Part shown: positions 28,101 through 36,777 of the stretch, piece after piece
Position numbering within the stretch: the stretch's first letter is position 1
Layout: the number at the start of each line of letters is the position of its first letter
Source: JBLNBN01 sp050260015
GTDB lineage: Bacteria > Bacteroidota > Ignavibacteria > Kapaibacteriales > UBA2268
Reading direction: 5' to 3'
Assembly: GCA_050260015.1 (NCBI GenBank)
Contig: JBLNBN010000068.1
Coordinates: forward strand, 1 to 64,000
Length of the DNA stretch: 64,000 bases
The notes under the pieces: model-generated
What the model was told of the DNA's origin: nothing
What the model saw: the letters and a program-made list of their open reading frames with translations, nothing else
Database searches by the model: none
Translations under genes and position numbers: made by a program

Positions 28101-29692
28101 CGGTAAAGGCTTACGCGCTATTCAAAGGAAATTCAGGCGAGGCTAGCCTGTCGGCTCCCTCGGAATTTGATCTGGGATTAGCCGTATGCGGGGACAGCAT
28201 CGGCGGTAGGGTGATTTTGAGAAATACGGGAAGCGAGACGATAGAAATCGACAGCGTCCGTATTCCCAACGAAAACTCGGCCTTTTCCGCCATTGGCAAT
28301 TATTCCGGGGTAAAGATTGAGCAAGGGCAACAAGCGCCCATCGAAGTTGCATTTATCAGCGCGCAGAGCGGATCATTCTCCGCCAGGTTGGAAATATACG
28401 CGAATAAGCGTCCGAAATACATAACCTCCGTCATTTTAAGGGCAAAAAGAGTTATTCCCTCCTTTAAGCTTAATTCCGATAGGATCGATTTAGTCAAGGT
28501 GGAAGCGGGGAAGGAACAATCAGGCGCGTTCAGCATCAAAAATGACGGGGACGCTGCTCTTCGGTTAGACTATACGATCGACTCGGATAAATTTGAAATT
28601 AAGAGCCCCGCGGAGCCTATCTTAATCGGGCTGGGCGATAGTATCGACGTCCAGTTCGCTTTTAAAGGCGCGCCATCGGGATTTTACGAAGCTAAGGCTC
28701 GATTTATCGATAGCTGCGGGAACGCGCGCGAGATACTCTTCACGGCTTCCATCGGCGAGCCGGACGCTCGAATTACGGAGGTGGAGCCATTGGGCACGGA
28801 TACTATCTCATGCCCTGAAGCAACGGACATCTTCTACAAGGTAAAAAATTCCGGGACTACATTGCTAAAGATCGATTCGCTGACGTTTACGCCGGAAAAT
28901 CAAAATTCATTCAGCGTCGTTAGTCTCCCCGGTGCGATAAAGCCGGATTCCACGGCGGAAATCATCTTTAGGTACCTACCGGCGGCGGAAGGAGTTACAG
29001 CCGCCATTGCGACTATTCACTCGAATGCCGTGAACGTGCCGGAAGGGAAATTTTCCGCCCAGTTGAACTCTATATATTTGCCCTATAACTTTGCAATCAA
29101 TAACAAAGAATTGGAATTTGGCAAAGCCCCGTCAGGAACTACGGACACACTTACGTTTACTATAAGCAATCTTGGCGAGATTTACTTAAAGGCAATACTC
29201 AGGCCTCCGGGCGAAAGTTTCGCAATATTGGAACCATCGCAAATAACAATCGCTCCAGGCGGCGCCGTCGAAGCCAGGGTCGAATTCCGCCCGGCGGCAC
29301 CGGACAGGGAATATCTTGACTCGGCTATAGTGGAATTGCCATGCGGCGAAAGCGTCGTTTTGCATTTTAGGGGCGAATCCGTAAAGCCGCTACCCGTGGA
29401 CACAACCATCACCTTAATTGACACTTCGGGCAGGATCGCCCTTTCCCATATTTATGCAAATCCAAACCGGGGAGATTTCAATATCCAGTATTTCGTCCCG
29501 AAGGCCTCGGAAATAGAGCTGGAAGTAGTCGATTTACTCGGATCCAGGATCGCATTATTAGAGCGCGGAACGTTCCCACGCGGAATTTATAAGCGCGGTT
29601 ACTCCGTTCGGGGAGTCGCCTCCGGGGTATATTTCTTAAGACTAAGTTCAGGAAATACGTCGCTTGTTCGCAGGCTTTATATTATAAAATAA
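25133..29692 (+). CDS. Giant T9SS protein: VWA, seven WD40 repeats, Hydin-like domains
   Basis: A 1519-residue exported protein. A signal peptide (LLIFAGVSIVRG) is followed by a von Willebrand A-like domain at about 85-250 with an intact DNSES MIDAS motif. A complete seven-blade WD40 propeller occupies about 480-770, each blade ending in I(W/V)D or similar: GLDGSILIWDAE, SNSIKIWNVE, SGVLYRWTN, ADGKVNIVDYQ, SETSVYDVSNG, SDKTVKLWEVG and AEAHIWSPYD. From about 790 to 1430 there are repeated ASPM/Hydin ('choice-of-anchor D')-type beta-sandwiches (VIRFTPTAS, FGNVLPGKF, EFGKAPSGTTDTLTFTI). The last ~80 residues are a T9SS type A sorting domain (IYANPNRGDFNIQYF, SGVYFLRLSSG, ending LYIIK). A secreted protein carrying a full WD40 propeller is uncommon. 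Probably cell-surface anchored; ligand unknown. It is a single gene between metH and dxs. Confidence 0.85.
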   Translation: MYDFFKYYIILLIFAGVSIVRGEDLIITGVTYDKYPALEARFYYFDDSGAPADINGGDLSLIYNSIDNPNFQFVKGGAGEFNRPILIAIDNSESMNPVLPIVKSSLQKFIEAKSAESEIAALSFGRFVARLSGFAKDKQGLFRALKLGEGYSVSSVSDAFYDVDAGAFALDASRKSSAILITNGLTLLDSKVNEIYKKARALGIEINVINLSGVYSKKLNELADSSGGLHFFDLKSENELTNALFAIRARSNSIAPNIIQFLALDCERNPGITIKHTNGASASLLASVPQNVVPTIGYGTGQTVDFGVVSAPSEKPIEIIARGGDIFIDSVVSSNPKFRVIDFQPGYLLKEGDKLEITTRYIPTDTNFEFATVSIYANLCEKAEYYCAGGGREAIVKKNLKVTHPNEGEKFLAGSVIDLTWLGVSEADSIHLEYSIDGGAHWIPLLPGVAGGSRKWKTPRVESRNCLIRVKKLSEKPDMSKILVLNKHKEKITSVAWRADSKQIATAGLDGSILIWDAETGKNIDSLFPSIKKPIQSIAWSPDGKYMALVALSNSIKIWNVELDYQETELTGGAADISLIRWSPWGADVFATDYSGVLYRWTNLASEPRYAEKIHDGEIKDFEINPSGENIATAGADGKVNIVDYQTGAFKKTLYQSALPINGIAFSPMGNNIAIANGSSETSVYDVSNGAKVVSLFDFVQPVVDVDWSSDRDNIATISSDKTVKLWEVGSGSSWYSYPLHKNQPNLIKFNKNGSRIASVEPGAEAHIWSPYDAPFEKKTLESDESDTTFAILPANLKVERIYIPVVAVGETASFVKADALRNLSEVALRIDSIAVTGDTKNAFQIVSDSPITMNPNEIASAVIRFTPTASLLYLDTLVAYTEAGTFSAEIFAQGSNQFFDSLTSVIDFGNVLPGKFRDSTVFLLKKRYQSDLEISGIKLLNPSETAFTYGDYDKILNQDNPDLSMDVKFAPLQYGDYSQTMEISFKGSPVKAYALFKGNSGEASLSAPSEFDLGLAVCGDSIGGRVILRNTGSETIEIDSVRIPNENSAFSAIGNYSGVKIEQGQQAPIEVAFISAQSGSFSARLEIYANKRPKYITSVILRAKRVIPSFKLNSDRIDLVKVEAGKEQSGAFSIKNDGDAALRLDYTIDSDKFEIKSPAEPILIGLGDSIDVQFAFKGAPSGFYEAKARFIDSCGNAREILFTASIGEPDARITEVEPLGTDTISCPEATDIFYKVKNSGTTLLKIDSLTFTPENQNSFSVVSLPGAIKPDSTAEIIFRYLPAAEGVTAAIATIHSNAVNVPEGKFSAQLNSIYLPYNFAINNKELEFGKAPSGTTDTLTFTISNLGEIYLKAILRPPGESFAILEPSQITIAPGGAVEARVEFRPAAPDREYLDSAIVELPCGESVVLHFRGESVKPLPVDTTITLIDTSGRIALSHIYANPNRGDFNIQYFVPKASEIELEVVDLLGSRIALLERGTFPRGIYKRGYSVRGVASGVYFLRLSSGNTSLVRRLYIIK

Positions 29693-29802
29693 AATATCTT
29701 GGTTACAAAAAATACGACTAAAAGTGTTAATTTGCGTAAATTTATATGCCATAAACTTGAATATTTTCGTCTTAAGAGGACGGATATAACCTGGAAGAGA
29801 AA

Positions 29803-31719
29803 TTGAAATATAAGTATTTAAATAATATAAACTTACCGGAAGATTTAAGAAAATATCCCGTAAGCGAGCTTCCGGCGATAAGCGAAGAAGTGCGCGACTA
29901 TATGATCGACGTAATTACTCGCGTCGGCGGCCATTTTGGAGCCGGGCTGGGCGTTGTCGAGCTTACCGTGGCGCTGCACTATGTATTTAATACTCCCGCC
30001 GATAAATTAATATTCGACGTAGGGCACCAGGGATATCCTCATAAGATACTTACGGGCCGCAAGGATCAGCTGCACACTATTCGCAAGAAGGGCGGGCTCT
30101 CCGGCTTCTTAAAGCCCTCCGAAAGCGAATACGACGCGTTCGGGGCCGGCCACGCTTCCACCAGCATCTCCGCCGCGCTCGGTATGGCGGCCGCAAGAGA
30201 TCTCCTAGGCGAGGACTACAGCGTCGTCTCGATAATAGGCGACGGTTCAATGACAGGGGGCCTGGCCTACGAAGCATTAAATAATGCCGGCGTGCAAAAG
30301 AGGAACGTTATAGTAATATTGAACGATAATAATATCTCGATAGATCCGAACGTTTCGGCTTTTTCAAATTACTTTAATGAGCTTTTCGCTTCGCAGACAG
30401 TCCAAACCCTAAGAAACAAGATTTGGGACGCTGCCGGTAAATTCGAGACGATAGGCGACAGGATCAGGCTGTTCGCATCCAGGTTGGAGGACGGCGTAAA
30501 AGCGATCATTACTCCCGGCGCTCTTTTCGAAGTGTTGGGATTTAAGTACTTCGGCCCCATCAACGGGCACAATGTACCTAAATTAGTGCGCATGCTTCGC
30601 TTGATCAAGGAGATTCAAGGGCCGATCTTCCTACACGTTATCACTCAAAAGGGCAAAGGATATCTTCCCGCGGAGGAGGATAGCCATAAGCTGCATGCAA
30701 TTGGAACTATCGATAAACTAACCGGCAAATCGACGGTAATTGAGAATGACTCGGCGAAGCCGCCGCGTTACGACCAGGCCCTGGGCGGCGCTATGCTGGA
30801 GCTATGCGAGAAGGACGACAAGATAGTCGGCATTACTGCAGCTATGGGCGAGGGCACCGGCCTGGACGCTTTGCAGGAAAAGTACTCCGATAGGCTCTTC
30901 GACGTTGGAATAGCCGAAGGGCATGCCGTAACGTTCGCCTCCGGGCTTGCAATGCAAGGCGTAAAGCCAGTTGTGGCTATATATTCTACTTTCCTTCAAC
31001 GAGCGTACGACAATATAATGCACGACTGCTGCCTGCAGAAGCTGCCTATCGTTTTCGCTATCGATCGCGCAGGACTTGTAGGCTCCGACGGCCCGACGCA
31101 TCATGGAACTTTAGACCTATGCTATTTGCGCTCTCTTCCTGGCATGACGGTTATGGCTCCGCGCCACGAGCAGGAACTGCGCGACATGCTTTACTCGGCG
31201 CTTAACTTCTACAAGGAAGGCCCGTCTGCAATCAGGTATCCCAAAGGTCGGGGCATAGGCGTTCCGATCGGGGAAATGAAATACATCCCCCAGGGAAAAG
31301 GCGAAATCCTACGCGAAGGAACGGACATAGCCCTGGTAGGAATCGGGACTATGACGAACCAATGCCTGAAGGCAGCTGAATTACTCGAAGCTGAAGGAAT
31401 ATCCGCGGAAGTTGTCAATGCAAGATTCGTTAAGCCGCTGGACGAAGAGCTGTTCGCCGATCTCGCTAAAAGGCATAAGATAATCCTAACGATCGAGGAC
31501 GGACAGCTGCAGGGCGGGTTCGGTTCCGCCGTATTGGAGAGCCTTTCCGCGCTCGGGATAGAAATTCCAAAAATAGTCATGATGGGCATTCCGGATAAAT
31601 TTATTGAACATGGTTTACAGGCCGAGCTGCATAGCGAGTTGGGGTTGGACGCCGCAGGTATAATAAAAATAATAAAAGAAACTCTCCGAGAAACCGTTTT
31701 AACGATGAGCAACTTGTAA
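29803..31719 (+). CDS. dxs: 1-deoxy-D-xylulose-5-phosphate synthase
   Basis: A 638-residue thiamine-diphosphate enzyme that joins pyruvate and glyceraldehyde 3-phosphate in the first step of the MEP isoprenoid pathway. It has GGHFGAGLGVVELTVALHYV, the ThDP loop GDGSMTGGLAYEALNNAG and NDNNISI, and the transketolase-type C-terminal part with DRAGLVGSDGPTHHG and RYPKGRGIG. The start is taken as TTG at 29803, three bases after GGAAGAG; a stop at 29773 rules out more distant starts. It lies 21 nt before the iron-permease-like gene. Together with hpnE in this window it suggests triterpenoid or other isoprenoid synthesis. Confidence 0.95.
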   Translation: MKYKYLNNINLPEDLRKYPVSELPAISEEVRDYMIDVITRVGGHFGAGLGVVELTVALHYVFNTPADKLIFDVGHQGYPHKILTGRKDQLHTIRKKGGLSGFLKPSESEYDAFGAGHASTSISAALGMAAARDLLGEDYSVVSIIGDGSMTGGLAYEALNNAGVQKRNVIVILNDNNISIDPNVSAFSNYFNELFASQTVQTLRNKIWDAAGKFETIGDRIRLFASRLEDGVKAIITPGALFEVLGFKYFGPINGHNVPKLVRMLRLIKEIQGPIFLHVITQKGKGYLPAEEDSHKLHAIGTIDKLTGKSTVIENDSAKPPRYDQALGGAMLELCEKDDKIVGITAAMGEGTGLDALQEKYSDRLFDVGIAEGHAVTFASGLAMQGVKPVVAIYSTFLQRAYDNIMHDCCLQKLPIVFAIDRAGLVGSDGPTHHGTLDLCYLRSLPGMTVMAPRHEQELRDMLYSALNFYKEGPSAIRYPKGRGIGVPIGEMKYIPQGKGEILREGTDIALVGIGTMTNQCLKAAELLEAEGISAEVVNARFVKPLDEELFADLAKRHKIILTIEDGQLQGGFGSAVLESLSALGIEIPKIVMMGIPDKFIEHGLQAELHSELGLDAAGIIKIIKETLRETVLTMSNL

Positions 31720-31740
31720 TAAAATGTTCAGAGCGTTAAA

Positions 31741-32199
31741 ATGGCAAAAAAAGGTAAGGGCTTCAGCGTAAAGTTCGATAGTTTTGCGACTAAAGTAACC
31801 TACTTCGCTGGCAGCCCGCAAGTCTTCATTTCGGCGTTTGCCCTCATAATAATTTGGGGAGCGACGGGACCGATATTTAGTTTTTCCGACACCTGGCAGC
31901 TAATAATAAATACCAGCACCACTATAATCACCTTCTTAATGGTATTCGTTATCCAGCAGTCGCAAAACAAAGACACGATGGCGATCCAGCTCAAGCTGAA
32001 CGAATTGATCGCTTCGCATAAGTCGGCAAGTAATCGGTTAATTGACATCGAGGACCTAACGTCCGAAGAATTAGAGATCTTAAAAAAATTCTATATAGCC
32101 CTTTCAAAGAAAGCGAAAGAGGACAAAGATATCTTCTCGACCCATTCGCTTGACGAGGCAAAGGAAAGGAAGGGATATAAATTGGGGCATGACGAATAA
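31741..32199 (+). CDS. Low-affinity iron permease family membrane protein
   Basis: A 152-residue protein with two predicted membrane segments (VFISAFALIIIWGA and TSTTIITFLMVFVIQ). It matches the bacterial 'low affinity iron permease' family (PF04120) through FDSFATKVTYFAGSPQVF, TWQLIINTSTTIITFLMV and the NKDTMAIQLKLNELI segment. Despite the name, transport has not been shown for most bacterial members, and their function is uncertain. The C-terminal third is charged and cytoplasmic (DLTSEELEILKKFY). It follows dxs by 21 nt and may share its transcript; tRNA-Lys follows. Confidence 0.85.
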   Translation: MAKKGKGFSVKFDSFATKVTYFAGSPQVFISAFALIIIWGATGPIFSFSDTWQLIINTSTTIITFLMVFVIQQSQNKDTMAIQLKLNELIASHKSASNRLIDIEDLTSEELEILKKFYIALSKKAKEDKDIFSTHSLDEAKERKGYKLGHDE

Positions 32200-32236
32200 A
32201 AAATCATTAGAAAATGCCTTTCCATGCAAATTTTGC

Positions 32237-32267
32237 TTTGCCAGTTCATAAAAAATCCGTAATTTTG
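32237..32267 (+). promoter_or_regulatory. Bacteroidota-type promoter of tRNA-Lys
   Basis: TTTG at 32237-32240 and TAATTTTG at 32260-32267 are separated by 19 nt, an exact fit to the Bacteroidota sigma-A pattern TTTG/TAnnTTTG. The tRNA begins 17 nt after the -7 element. This is the clearest promoter in the window. Confidence 0.75.
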
Positions 32268-32284
32268 AATTCTCTTTTGATGAC

Positions 32285-32357
32285 GACCCCGTAGCTCAGC
32301 TGGTAGAGCATTTGACTTTTAATCAAAGGGCCATGGGTTCGAGTCCCGTCGGGGTCA
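32285..32357 (+). tRNA. tRNA-Lys (anticodon TTT)
   Basis: A 73-base cloverleaf. The acceptor stem GACCCCG pairs with CGGGGTC and is followed by discriminator A. The anticodon stem TTTGA/TCAAA encloses CTTTTAA with anticodon TTT at 32318-32320. The T arm is GGGTTCGAGTCCC. CCA is not encoded. A promoter precedes it, and an intrinsic terminator follows at 32384-32413. Confidence 0.96.
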
Positions 32358-32383
32358 CTTAAAAAAAAAGAAAAGAGAAAATT

Positions 32384-32413
32384 AGCCCGGGGCTTACGTC
32401 CCGGGCTTTTTTT
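32384..32413 (+). terminator. Terminator after tRNA-Lys
   Basis: An 8-bp stem AGCCCGGG/CCCGGGCT is followed by a run of T, 26 nt beyond the tRNA. Confidence 0.85.
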
Positions 32414-32562
32414 ATTTTGACGCTACCGCCTGCGATTTTTGAGATTCTATAGCTTATTAATTAAAAAGATAAGAGCGATATCATAACTTTTCCATAACTT
32501 TGCAGTCGCAATTTTTTACCTTATTCATTTCAAAAATTTTCATTACAATTTTAGGCTTTTTT

Positions 32563-33828
32563 ATGCCGGTAAAAGGAACCTTCGCCGCAAAAATGACCTT
32601 TTGCGGAATTTTGTCGGTTATATTATTATCTTTCGGAACAGCATATTCCGCGCCTATTAAAGTACGCATGGAGTGCGAAAGCTGCGATTTAAGCTATCTT
32701 CAGAAAAATTTAAGCTATGTCGAGTTTGTGCGGGATATAGAGGACGCCGACGTCTATGTTAAGGTGTTTACATCTTACCTGACGGAGGGAGCGCAAGCGA
32801 TCGTTATAGACTTCGACGGGCTAAAGCGCTTTCAGGGAAAATGCGACACTTTGCGGTTTGGCGTGGCGCAAGGCTCCACGGAGGACGAAGCTCGCGCGAA
32901 AACTCTGAAATATATGAATATCGGGCTCCTGAGATATTTAGCGTTAACGCAAAACTGCGACGAAATCGAATTGGAGCTTACCAATAACGACCCTGTCTCC
33001 GCAGTTGAAAACGACCCTTGGGACCGGTGGATCGTCTCGCTAAGCAGCAGCTATTACGCTTCCGGCGAGTCGACAAGCCAAAATTTTAGCGTTTACAACG
33101 GGATTTATGCCGGAAAGATAACGGAAGAGATAAAGACAGGCGTAGAGTTTAATGTAAACTACAGCGAAAGCAAGTACAAAATTAATTCGCTGCCTCCAAA
33201 TCCCCCTGAAGAGACGACTATAAAAAGCATTTCGCGGAGCTATTACGGGAACGTTTATTACATAGCCCCGATCTGGAAAAACTGGTCATGGGGAGCTTCC
33301 TCGGACGTGTACTCGTCTCTCTATGAAAATATAAATCTCAGCGCATCTGTTGCGGGCGGCCTGGAGTATAGCTTTTTCCCTTATTCGGATTATAATCGCA
33401 GGCAGCTGCGCTTATGGATGAAGTTTATTCCGCATTTCAGGGATTACTATGAAAAGACTATTTACGGCAAAGAGCAGGAAATGTTCACGGAAACGAGCGC
33501 GCAGGTTTACGTTAAATTTATCGAGCCTTGGGGTTCGGTCTACGGGTCCATTGGCGGGGCTACAAGGATAGAGGACGCCGATAAGAGGCGTTTTCAATTC
33601 AGCTGCGGCGGGAGCGTACGCATCGTTAAAGGTCTTTCGCTCGACGTCGGCGCCTCGTATTCATCTATCCACGACCTGACGTCAATTTCAGGGGCGGAAT
33701 CCGATATGGACGACATACTGCTGAAGCGCCGGCAATTGGCGACGAGCTATTCTTATTGGACGAACGTGGGATTATCCTATTCCTTCGGCTCTATGTTCCA
33801 GCACGACCCGAACCCGAGATTTAATTAA
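32563..33828 (+). CDS. Outer-membrane beta-barrel-like protein
   Basis: A 421-residue protein starting at ATG 32563. A TTG at 32500 lies inside a likely -7 promoter element (TAACTTTG, 32495-32502), so it is rejected as a start. The signal peptide is hydrophobic (FCGILSVILLSFGTAYS, cut before Ala or Pro). An N-terminal domain of about 120 mature residues has several Cys and YLQKNLSYVEFVRDIEDADVYV, like a periplasmic domain. It is followed by many alternating aromatic/polar strands (YGNVYYIAP, NWSWGASSDVYSS, SVAGGLEYSFFPY, WTNVGLSYSFGS) typical of a beta-barrel. The family is not identified. Its stop abuts the scpB stop directly, so the two genes converge with no spacer. Confidence 0.75.
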   Translation: MPVKGTFAAKMTFCGILSVILLSFGTAYSAPIKVRMECESCDLSYLQKNLSYVEFVRDIEDADVYVKVFTSYLTEGAQAIVIDFDGLKRFQGKCDTLRFGVAQGSTEDEARAKTLKYMNIGLLRYLALTQNCDEIELELTNNDPVSAVENDPWDRWIVSLSSSYYASGESTSQNFSVYNGIYAGKITEEIKTGVEFNVNYSESKYKINSLPPNPPEETTIKSISRSYYGNVYYIAPIWKNWSWGASSDVYSSLYENINLSASVAGGLEYSFFPYSDYNRRQLRLWMKFIPHFRDYYEKTIYGKEQEMFTETSAQVYVKFIEPWGSVYGSIGGATRIEDADKRRFQFSCGGSVRIVKGLSLDVGASYSSIHDLTSISGAESDMDDILLKRRQLATSYSYWTNVGLSYSFGSMFQHDPNPRFN

Positions 33829-34644
33829 TTAGGTGCGTTCGATCCCGTTGTCGTCGGTTGGGGTTTCGCCTGCATTTTCATGGGCGCCGCCTTCTTCTGC
33901 GTCAACAGTATCCCGCCCGGTTTGTCCCGGCTGGTCGGCGTCGCCTTCCTCCGCGATAGAATATGAATCCGAGATCTTTAGGATATCTTCGGGGATTTCC
34001 CGGGGCTTTGTTAAGTCGAGCGTCAATGTAGTCTCCGCGTCGATATTGGACATCTCGGCGAGGTCTTCAATTTCGCTCAGCTTGGGCAGATCGTCGAGCG
34101 AACGCAAGCCGAACGCCTTCATAAAGCGCGCGGTAACGCCGTAGGCAAGGGGCCGCCCGAGAGTTTCCCGCCTGCCTGCGATTTCCAGGAACCCCTTGTC
34201 GAGCAGGGTATTCACCACCTCGCTCGAAGCGACGCCGCGGATCTGCTCTATTTCCGGCTTAGTCGCGTTGCCGCGATAGGCGACGATAGCGAGGGTTTCG
34301 AGGGCCGCCTGCGAGAGCCTCTTTTTAGCCTTGGCTTTAATAAAATTCTGCAGGTAAAAACCATACTCGGACTTTGTCGCGAACTGCCAACCCCCGGCGT
34401 AATCGACAATGCGATAGGGCCGCGGGCTTTCTTCCAATTCGTAATTTATTTCTTCGACTAATTCCCGGATAAATGCGGCAAGGGCGGAGATTTCCTCCCT
34501 GGCGGCTTTTTCTGGATTTGGGGTTAAAATTCTCGCTAAAAACTCGTCCGAAACGGGCTCGTCGGCAGAAAATATAAGCGCCTCTAAAATTGCGCGCTGC
34601 TCGCGCCTGTCGATGCGCGTAAAACTCGTTTGATGATTTTCCAT
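33829..34644 (-). CDS. scpB: Segregation and condensation protein B
   Basis: A 271-residue ScpB, the kleisin-associated winged-helix partner that dimerises and binds ScpA in the SMC-ScpAB condensin. Motifs: AILEALIFSADEPVSDEFLARIL, split here as AILEALIFSADEP and VSDEFLARIL, then GWQFATKSEYGFYL, SQAALETLAIVAYRGN, TKPEIEQIRGV, DKGFLEIAGRRETLGRPL and AYGVTARFMKAFGL. The last ~90 residues are acidic and low in complexity. scpA lies 5.5 kb away at 40134-40865 on the same strand, although the two are commonly adjacent. It converges on the beta-barrel gene and diverges from the HDOD gene. Confidence 0.93.
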   Translation of the reverse strand: MENHQTSFTRIDRREQRAILEALIFSADEPVSDEFLARILTPNPEKAAREEISALAAFIRELVEEINYELEESPRPYRIVDYAGGWQFATKSEYGFYLQNFIKAKAKKRLSQAALETLAIVAYRGNATKPEIEQIRGVASSEVVNTLLDKGFLEIAGRRETLGRPLAYGVTARFMKAFGLRSLDDLPKLSEIEDLAEMSNIDAETTLTLDLTKPREIPEDILKISDSYSIAEEGDADQPGQTGRDTVDAEEGGAHENAGETPTDDNGIERT

Positions 34645-34697
34645 AACGGCAAAATTAAAAAGAAAATTCTTGATTGGAGAGGAAATTGAAATTTTTT

Positions 34698-34730
34698 TTT
34701 GGCATTCTCACTAAAAAAGTTTTAATTTTG
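34698..34730 (+). promoter_or_regulatory. Bacteroidota-type promoter of the HDOD gene
   Basis: TTTG at 34698-34701 and TAATTTTG at 34723-34730 with a 21-nt spacer. Transcription would start near 34735-34738. The ATG at 34742 would then be almost leaderless, so the ATG at 34766, with GGGA upstream, is the likelier start. Confidence 0.6.
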
Positions 34731-34765
34731 TCGGAAAATAAATGCGAAAAATATTGGGACGCTCG

Positions 34766-35644
34766 ATGAGTAGAATACACGCTTTAATCGAAACGCAAGA
34801 GTTTGCAACTTTGCCCCCGGTAGCGGCTAAAGTATTATCCATGCTTGAGGACGATAACGCCGACATCAGAGACATTTCAAAGGCGATAGAAGCCGATCCT
34901 GCATTAACCTTAAAGCTGCTGAGGGTAGCCAATTCCCCGCTGTATGCGACCCGCAACGAAGTGAACACGATTCACCAGGCGATATTGACGCTGGGATTAA
35001 GCAGGTTGATGAATATTGTTCTCGGCGTTTCCATTTTCTCGAAATTTATTATGAACGCTCATTCCCAGGCGAAACCATTAATGGAAGCGTTTTGGTGGCA
35101 CGCAAGCTGCACGGGCATAGTCGCGAAATCCCTGGCTACAAAAATTCACCGGTCGTATAAGGAAAATGAATTTATCGGCGGTCTACTGCACGATATTGGC
35201 AAGCTCGCCATGCTTCAATTCGACGTTAGGAAATACTACCAGGTCGTCGAATTAGTCGAGTACCAGGGGCTCCTTGACGTAGAAGCGGAAATGCGCATTT
35301 TCGGCGCGACACATGCCGAAGTGGGCGCGGAGATCGCTAAGCTTTGGAAGCTGCCGCAGGAGCTTACTTCCGTTATATCAGGCCATACGGTTCCCTCGGA
35401 AAGCGAGAGATTTAACGAGCTGATCGCCGTCGTACGGCTCGCGGACCTTCTTTGCGAAGTTTGGGGAGCAGGATTCTTCGAAGGCGTCAAGTATCTTTCA
35501 GTCGCCGAGCACGACGCATGGAAGACGCTCGCGAACGCAAATCCTACGCTGCAAACGCTTGACGTCGAAAAATTCACCTTCGAGCTTGAAGCGGACTACA
35601 AGAAATCGACCGAGTTCCTGAATATACTGGTATCGCCGAATTAA
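34766..35644 (+). CDS. HDOD domain protein
   Basis: A 292-residue HDOD (degenerate HD) protein. The domain covers about residues 5-210: FATLPPVAAKVLSML, ADIRDISKAIEADPAL, LKLLRVANSPLYATRNEVNTI (in two parts), LGLSRLMNIVLGVSIF, then SCTGIVAKSLATKI, GGLLHDIGKLAML and EVGAEIAKLWKLPQEL. HDOD proteins are linked to bacterial signal transduction, and no phosphodiesterase activity is generally shown. The HD pair of true HD-GYP enzymes is only partly kept (LLHDIGK). No receiver or GGDEF domain is attached. The start is chosen by the promoter and ribosome site (see 34698-34730); 34742 is possible. It is a stand-alone gene, convergent with tsaD. Confidence 0.88.
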   Translation: MSRIHALIETQEFATLPPVAAKVLSMLEDDNADIRDISKAIEADPALTLKLLRVANSPLYATRNEVNTIHQAILTLGLSRLMNIVLGVSIFSKFIMNAHSQAKPLMEAFWWHASCTGIVAKSLATKIHRSYKENEFIGGLLHDIGKLAMLQFDVRKYYQVVELVEYQGLLDVEAEMRIFGATHAEVGAEIAKLWKLPQELTSVISGHTVPSESERFNELIAVVRLADLLCEVWGAGFFEGVKYLSVAEHDAWKTLANANPTLQTLDVEKFTFELEADYKKSTEFLNILVSPN

Positions 35645-35661
35645 GCTGAATTTTTATTTAG

Positions 35662-36684
35662 TTATTTACGTTTCCTGGATCTAAGGGCGGTCGCGTTTAC
35701 CCTGAAGGATAAATCGCGAAATGCTTCCGGACCGGCTTCTTCCAGCTTCTTTTCGGCAATGTACCCGATCATTGCAGCATTGTCCATGCAGTATGCCATG
35801 TCGGGTGCGATAGTCGCTATGCCGCGCGCGGCCGCTTTTTCGGCCATTTGATTGCGCAGCCCGGAATTCGCGCTGACGCCGCCGGCGATTACTATAGTTT
35901 TGGAACCGGCTAATTCGGCCGCGTCTAAGGTCTTTTTAACCAGGACGTCGACTATCGCGCCCTGGGTCGAAGCGCAGATGTCCGGCAATTCTTCAGGAGG
36001 CGCGCCGTTTGGGAAATTCTTATTCAGAAAATATCGCACGGAGGTCTTTAATCCGGAAAAGCTGAAGTCCAGATCGCCGGAATTGATCATTGACCGCGGG
36101 AAGTCGTATCGTTTAGGATTGCCCTCGCGAGCATACTTATCAATCAAAGGTCCGCCGGGATAGGTCAAGCCAAGCAATTTTGCGATCTTATCGAACGCTT
36201 CGCCTGCCGCGTCGTCGCGGGTCAGTCCCATTATATCGTAGTCGTTATAGCTTTTCACATGGAAAATTGCGGTATGACCGCCGCTAACGACGAGCGTTAC
36301 TATAGGGAATTCGATCTTCGCTTCGCGCAAGAATCCTGAAAAGATATGCCCTTCGATATGGTTCACCGGGATAAGGGGCAGGGAGTACCGGAGAGCTAAG
36401 CCCTTGGCGAAATTCGAGCCGACGATAAGCGAGCCGATTAAGCCGGGCTCGTTGGTAACCGCTACGGCGTCGATTTGGGACATATCCGTCTCAGCCTTTT
36501 TAAGGGATTCGTCCACGATCGAGGAAATTGCCTTTATGTGCGCGCGCGAAGCGAGTTCGGGCACGACCCCGCCGTACTTCGAGTGGAAATACTGCGAAGC
36601 TATTATATTACTTAAGGCTTTGCCTTCCTGCACGACGGCTGCTGAGGTCTCGTCGCAAGAAGATTCTATCGCTAATATATTCAT
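35662..36684 (-). CDS. tsaD: tRNA N6-adenosine threonylcarbamoyltransferase
   Basis: A 340-residue TsaD, which with TsaB, TsaE and the TsaC product makes t6A37 on ANN-decoding tRNAs. Motifs: MNILAIESSCDETSAAVV, SRAHIKAISSIVDESL, NEPGLIGSLIVGSNFAKG, PVNHIEGHIFSGF (metal-binding His pair), VVSGGHTAIFHV, DDAAGEAFDKIAKLLG, FSFSGLKTSVRYFL and VIAGGVSANSGLRNQM. All iron/substrate residues expected of the ASKHA fold appear intact. It converges with the HDOD gene and diverges from hpnE. Confidence 0.97.
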   Translation of the reverse strand: MNILAIESSCDETSAAVVQEGKALSNIIASQYFHSKYGGVVPELASRAHIKAISSIVDESLKKAETDMSQIDAVAVTNEPGLIGSLIVGSNFAKGLALRYSLPLIPVNHIEGHIFSGFLREAKIEFPIVTLVVSGGHTAIFHVKSYNDYDIMGLTRDDAAGEAFDKIAKLLGLTYPGGPLIDKYAREGNPKRYDFPRSMINSGDLDFSFSGLKTSVRYFLNKNFPNGAPPEELPDICASTQGAIVDVLVKKTLDAAELAGSKTIVIAGGVSANSGLRNQMAEKAAARGIATIAPDMAYCMDNAAMIGYIAEKKLEEAGPEAFRDLSFRVNATALRSRKRK

Positions 36685-36777
36685 AGTAGATTTTTTCGTA
36701 ACTAAAACTATTTATTATCGTCTATTTTTCCGAATTTTGAGACGAATAGAATTACAAAATTAATTGATTTATTCTAA

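Noticed and set aside
32500..32562. Earlier TTG start for the beta-barrel gene at 32500
   Set aside because: The TTG lies within a likely -7 promoter element (32495-32502), so the mRNA probably starts after it.
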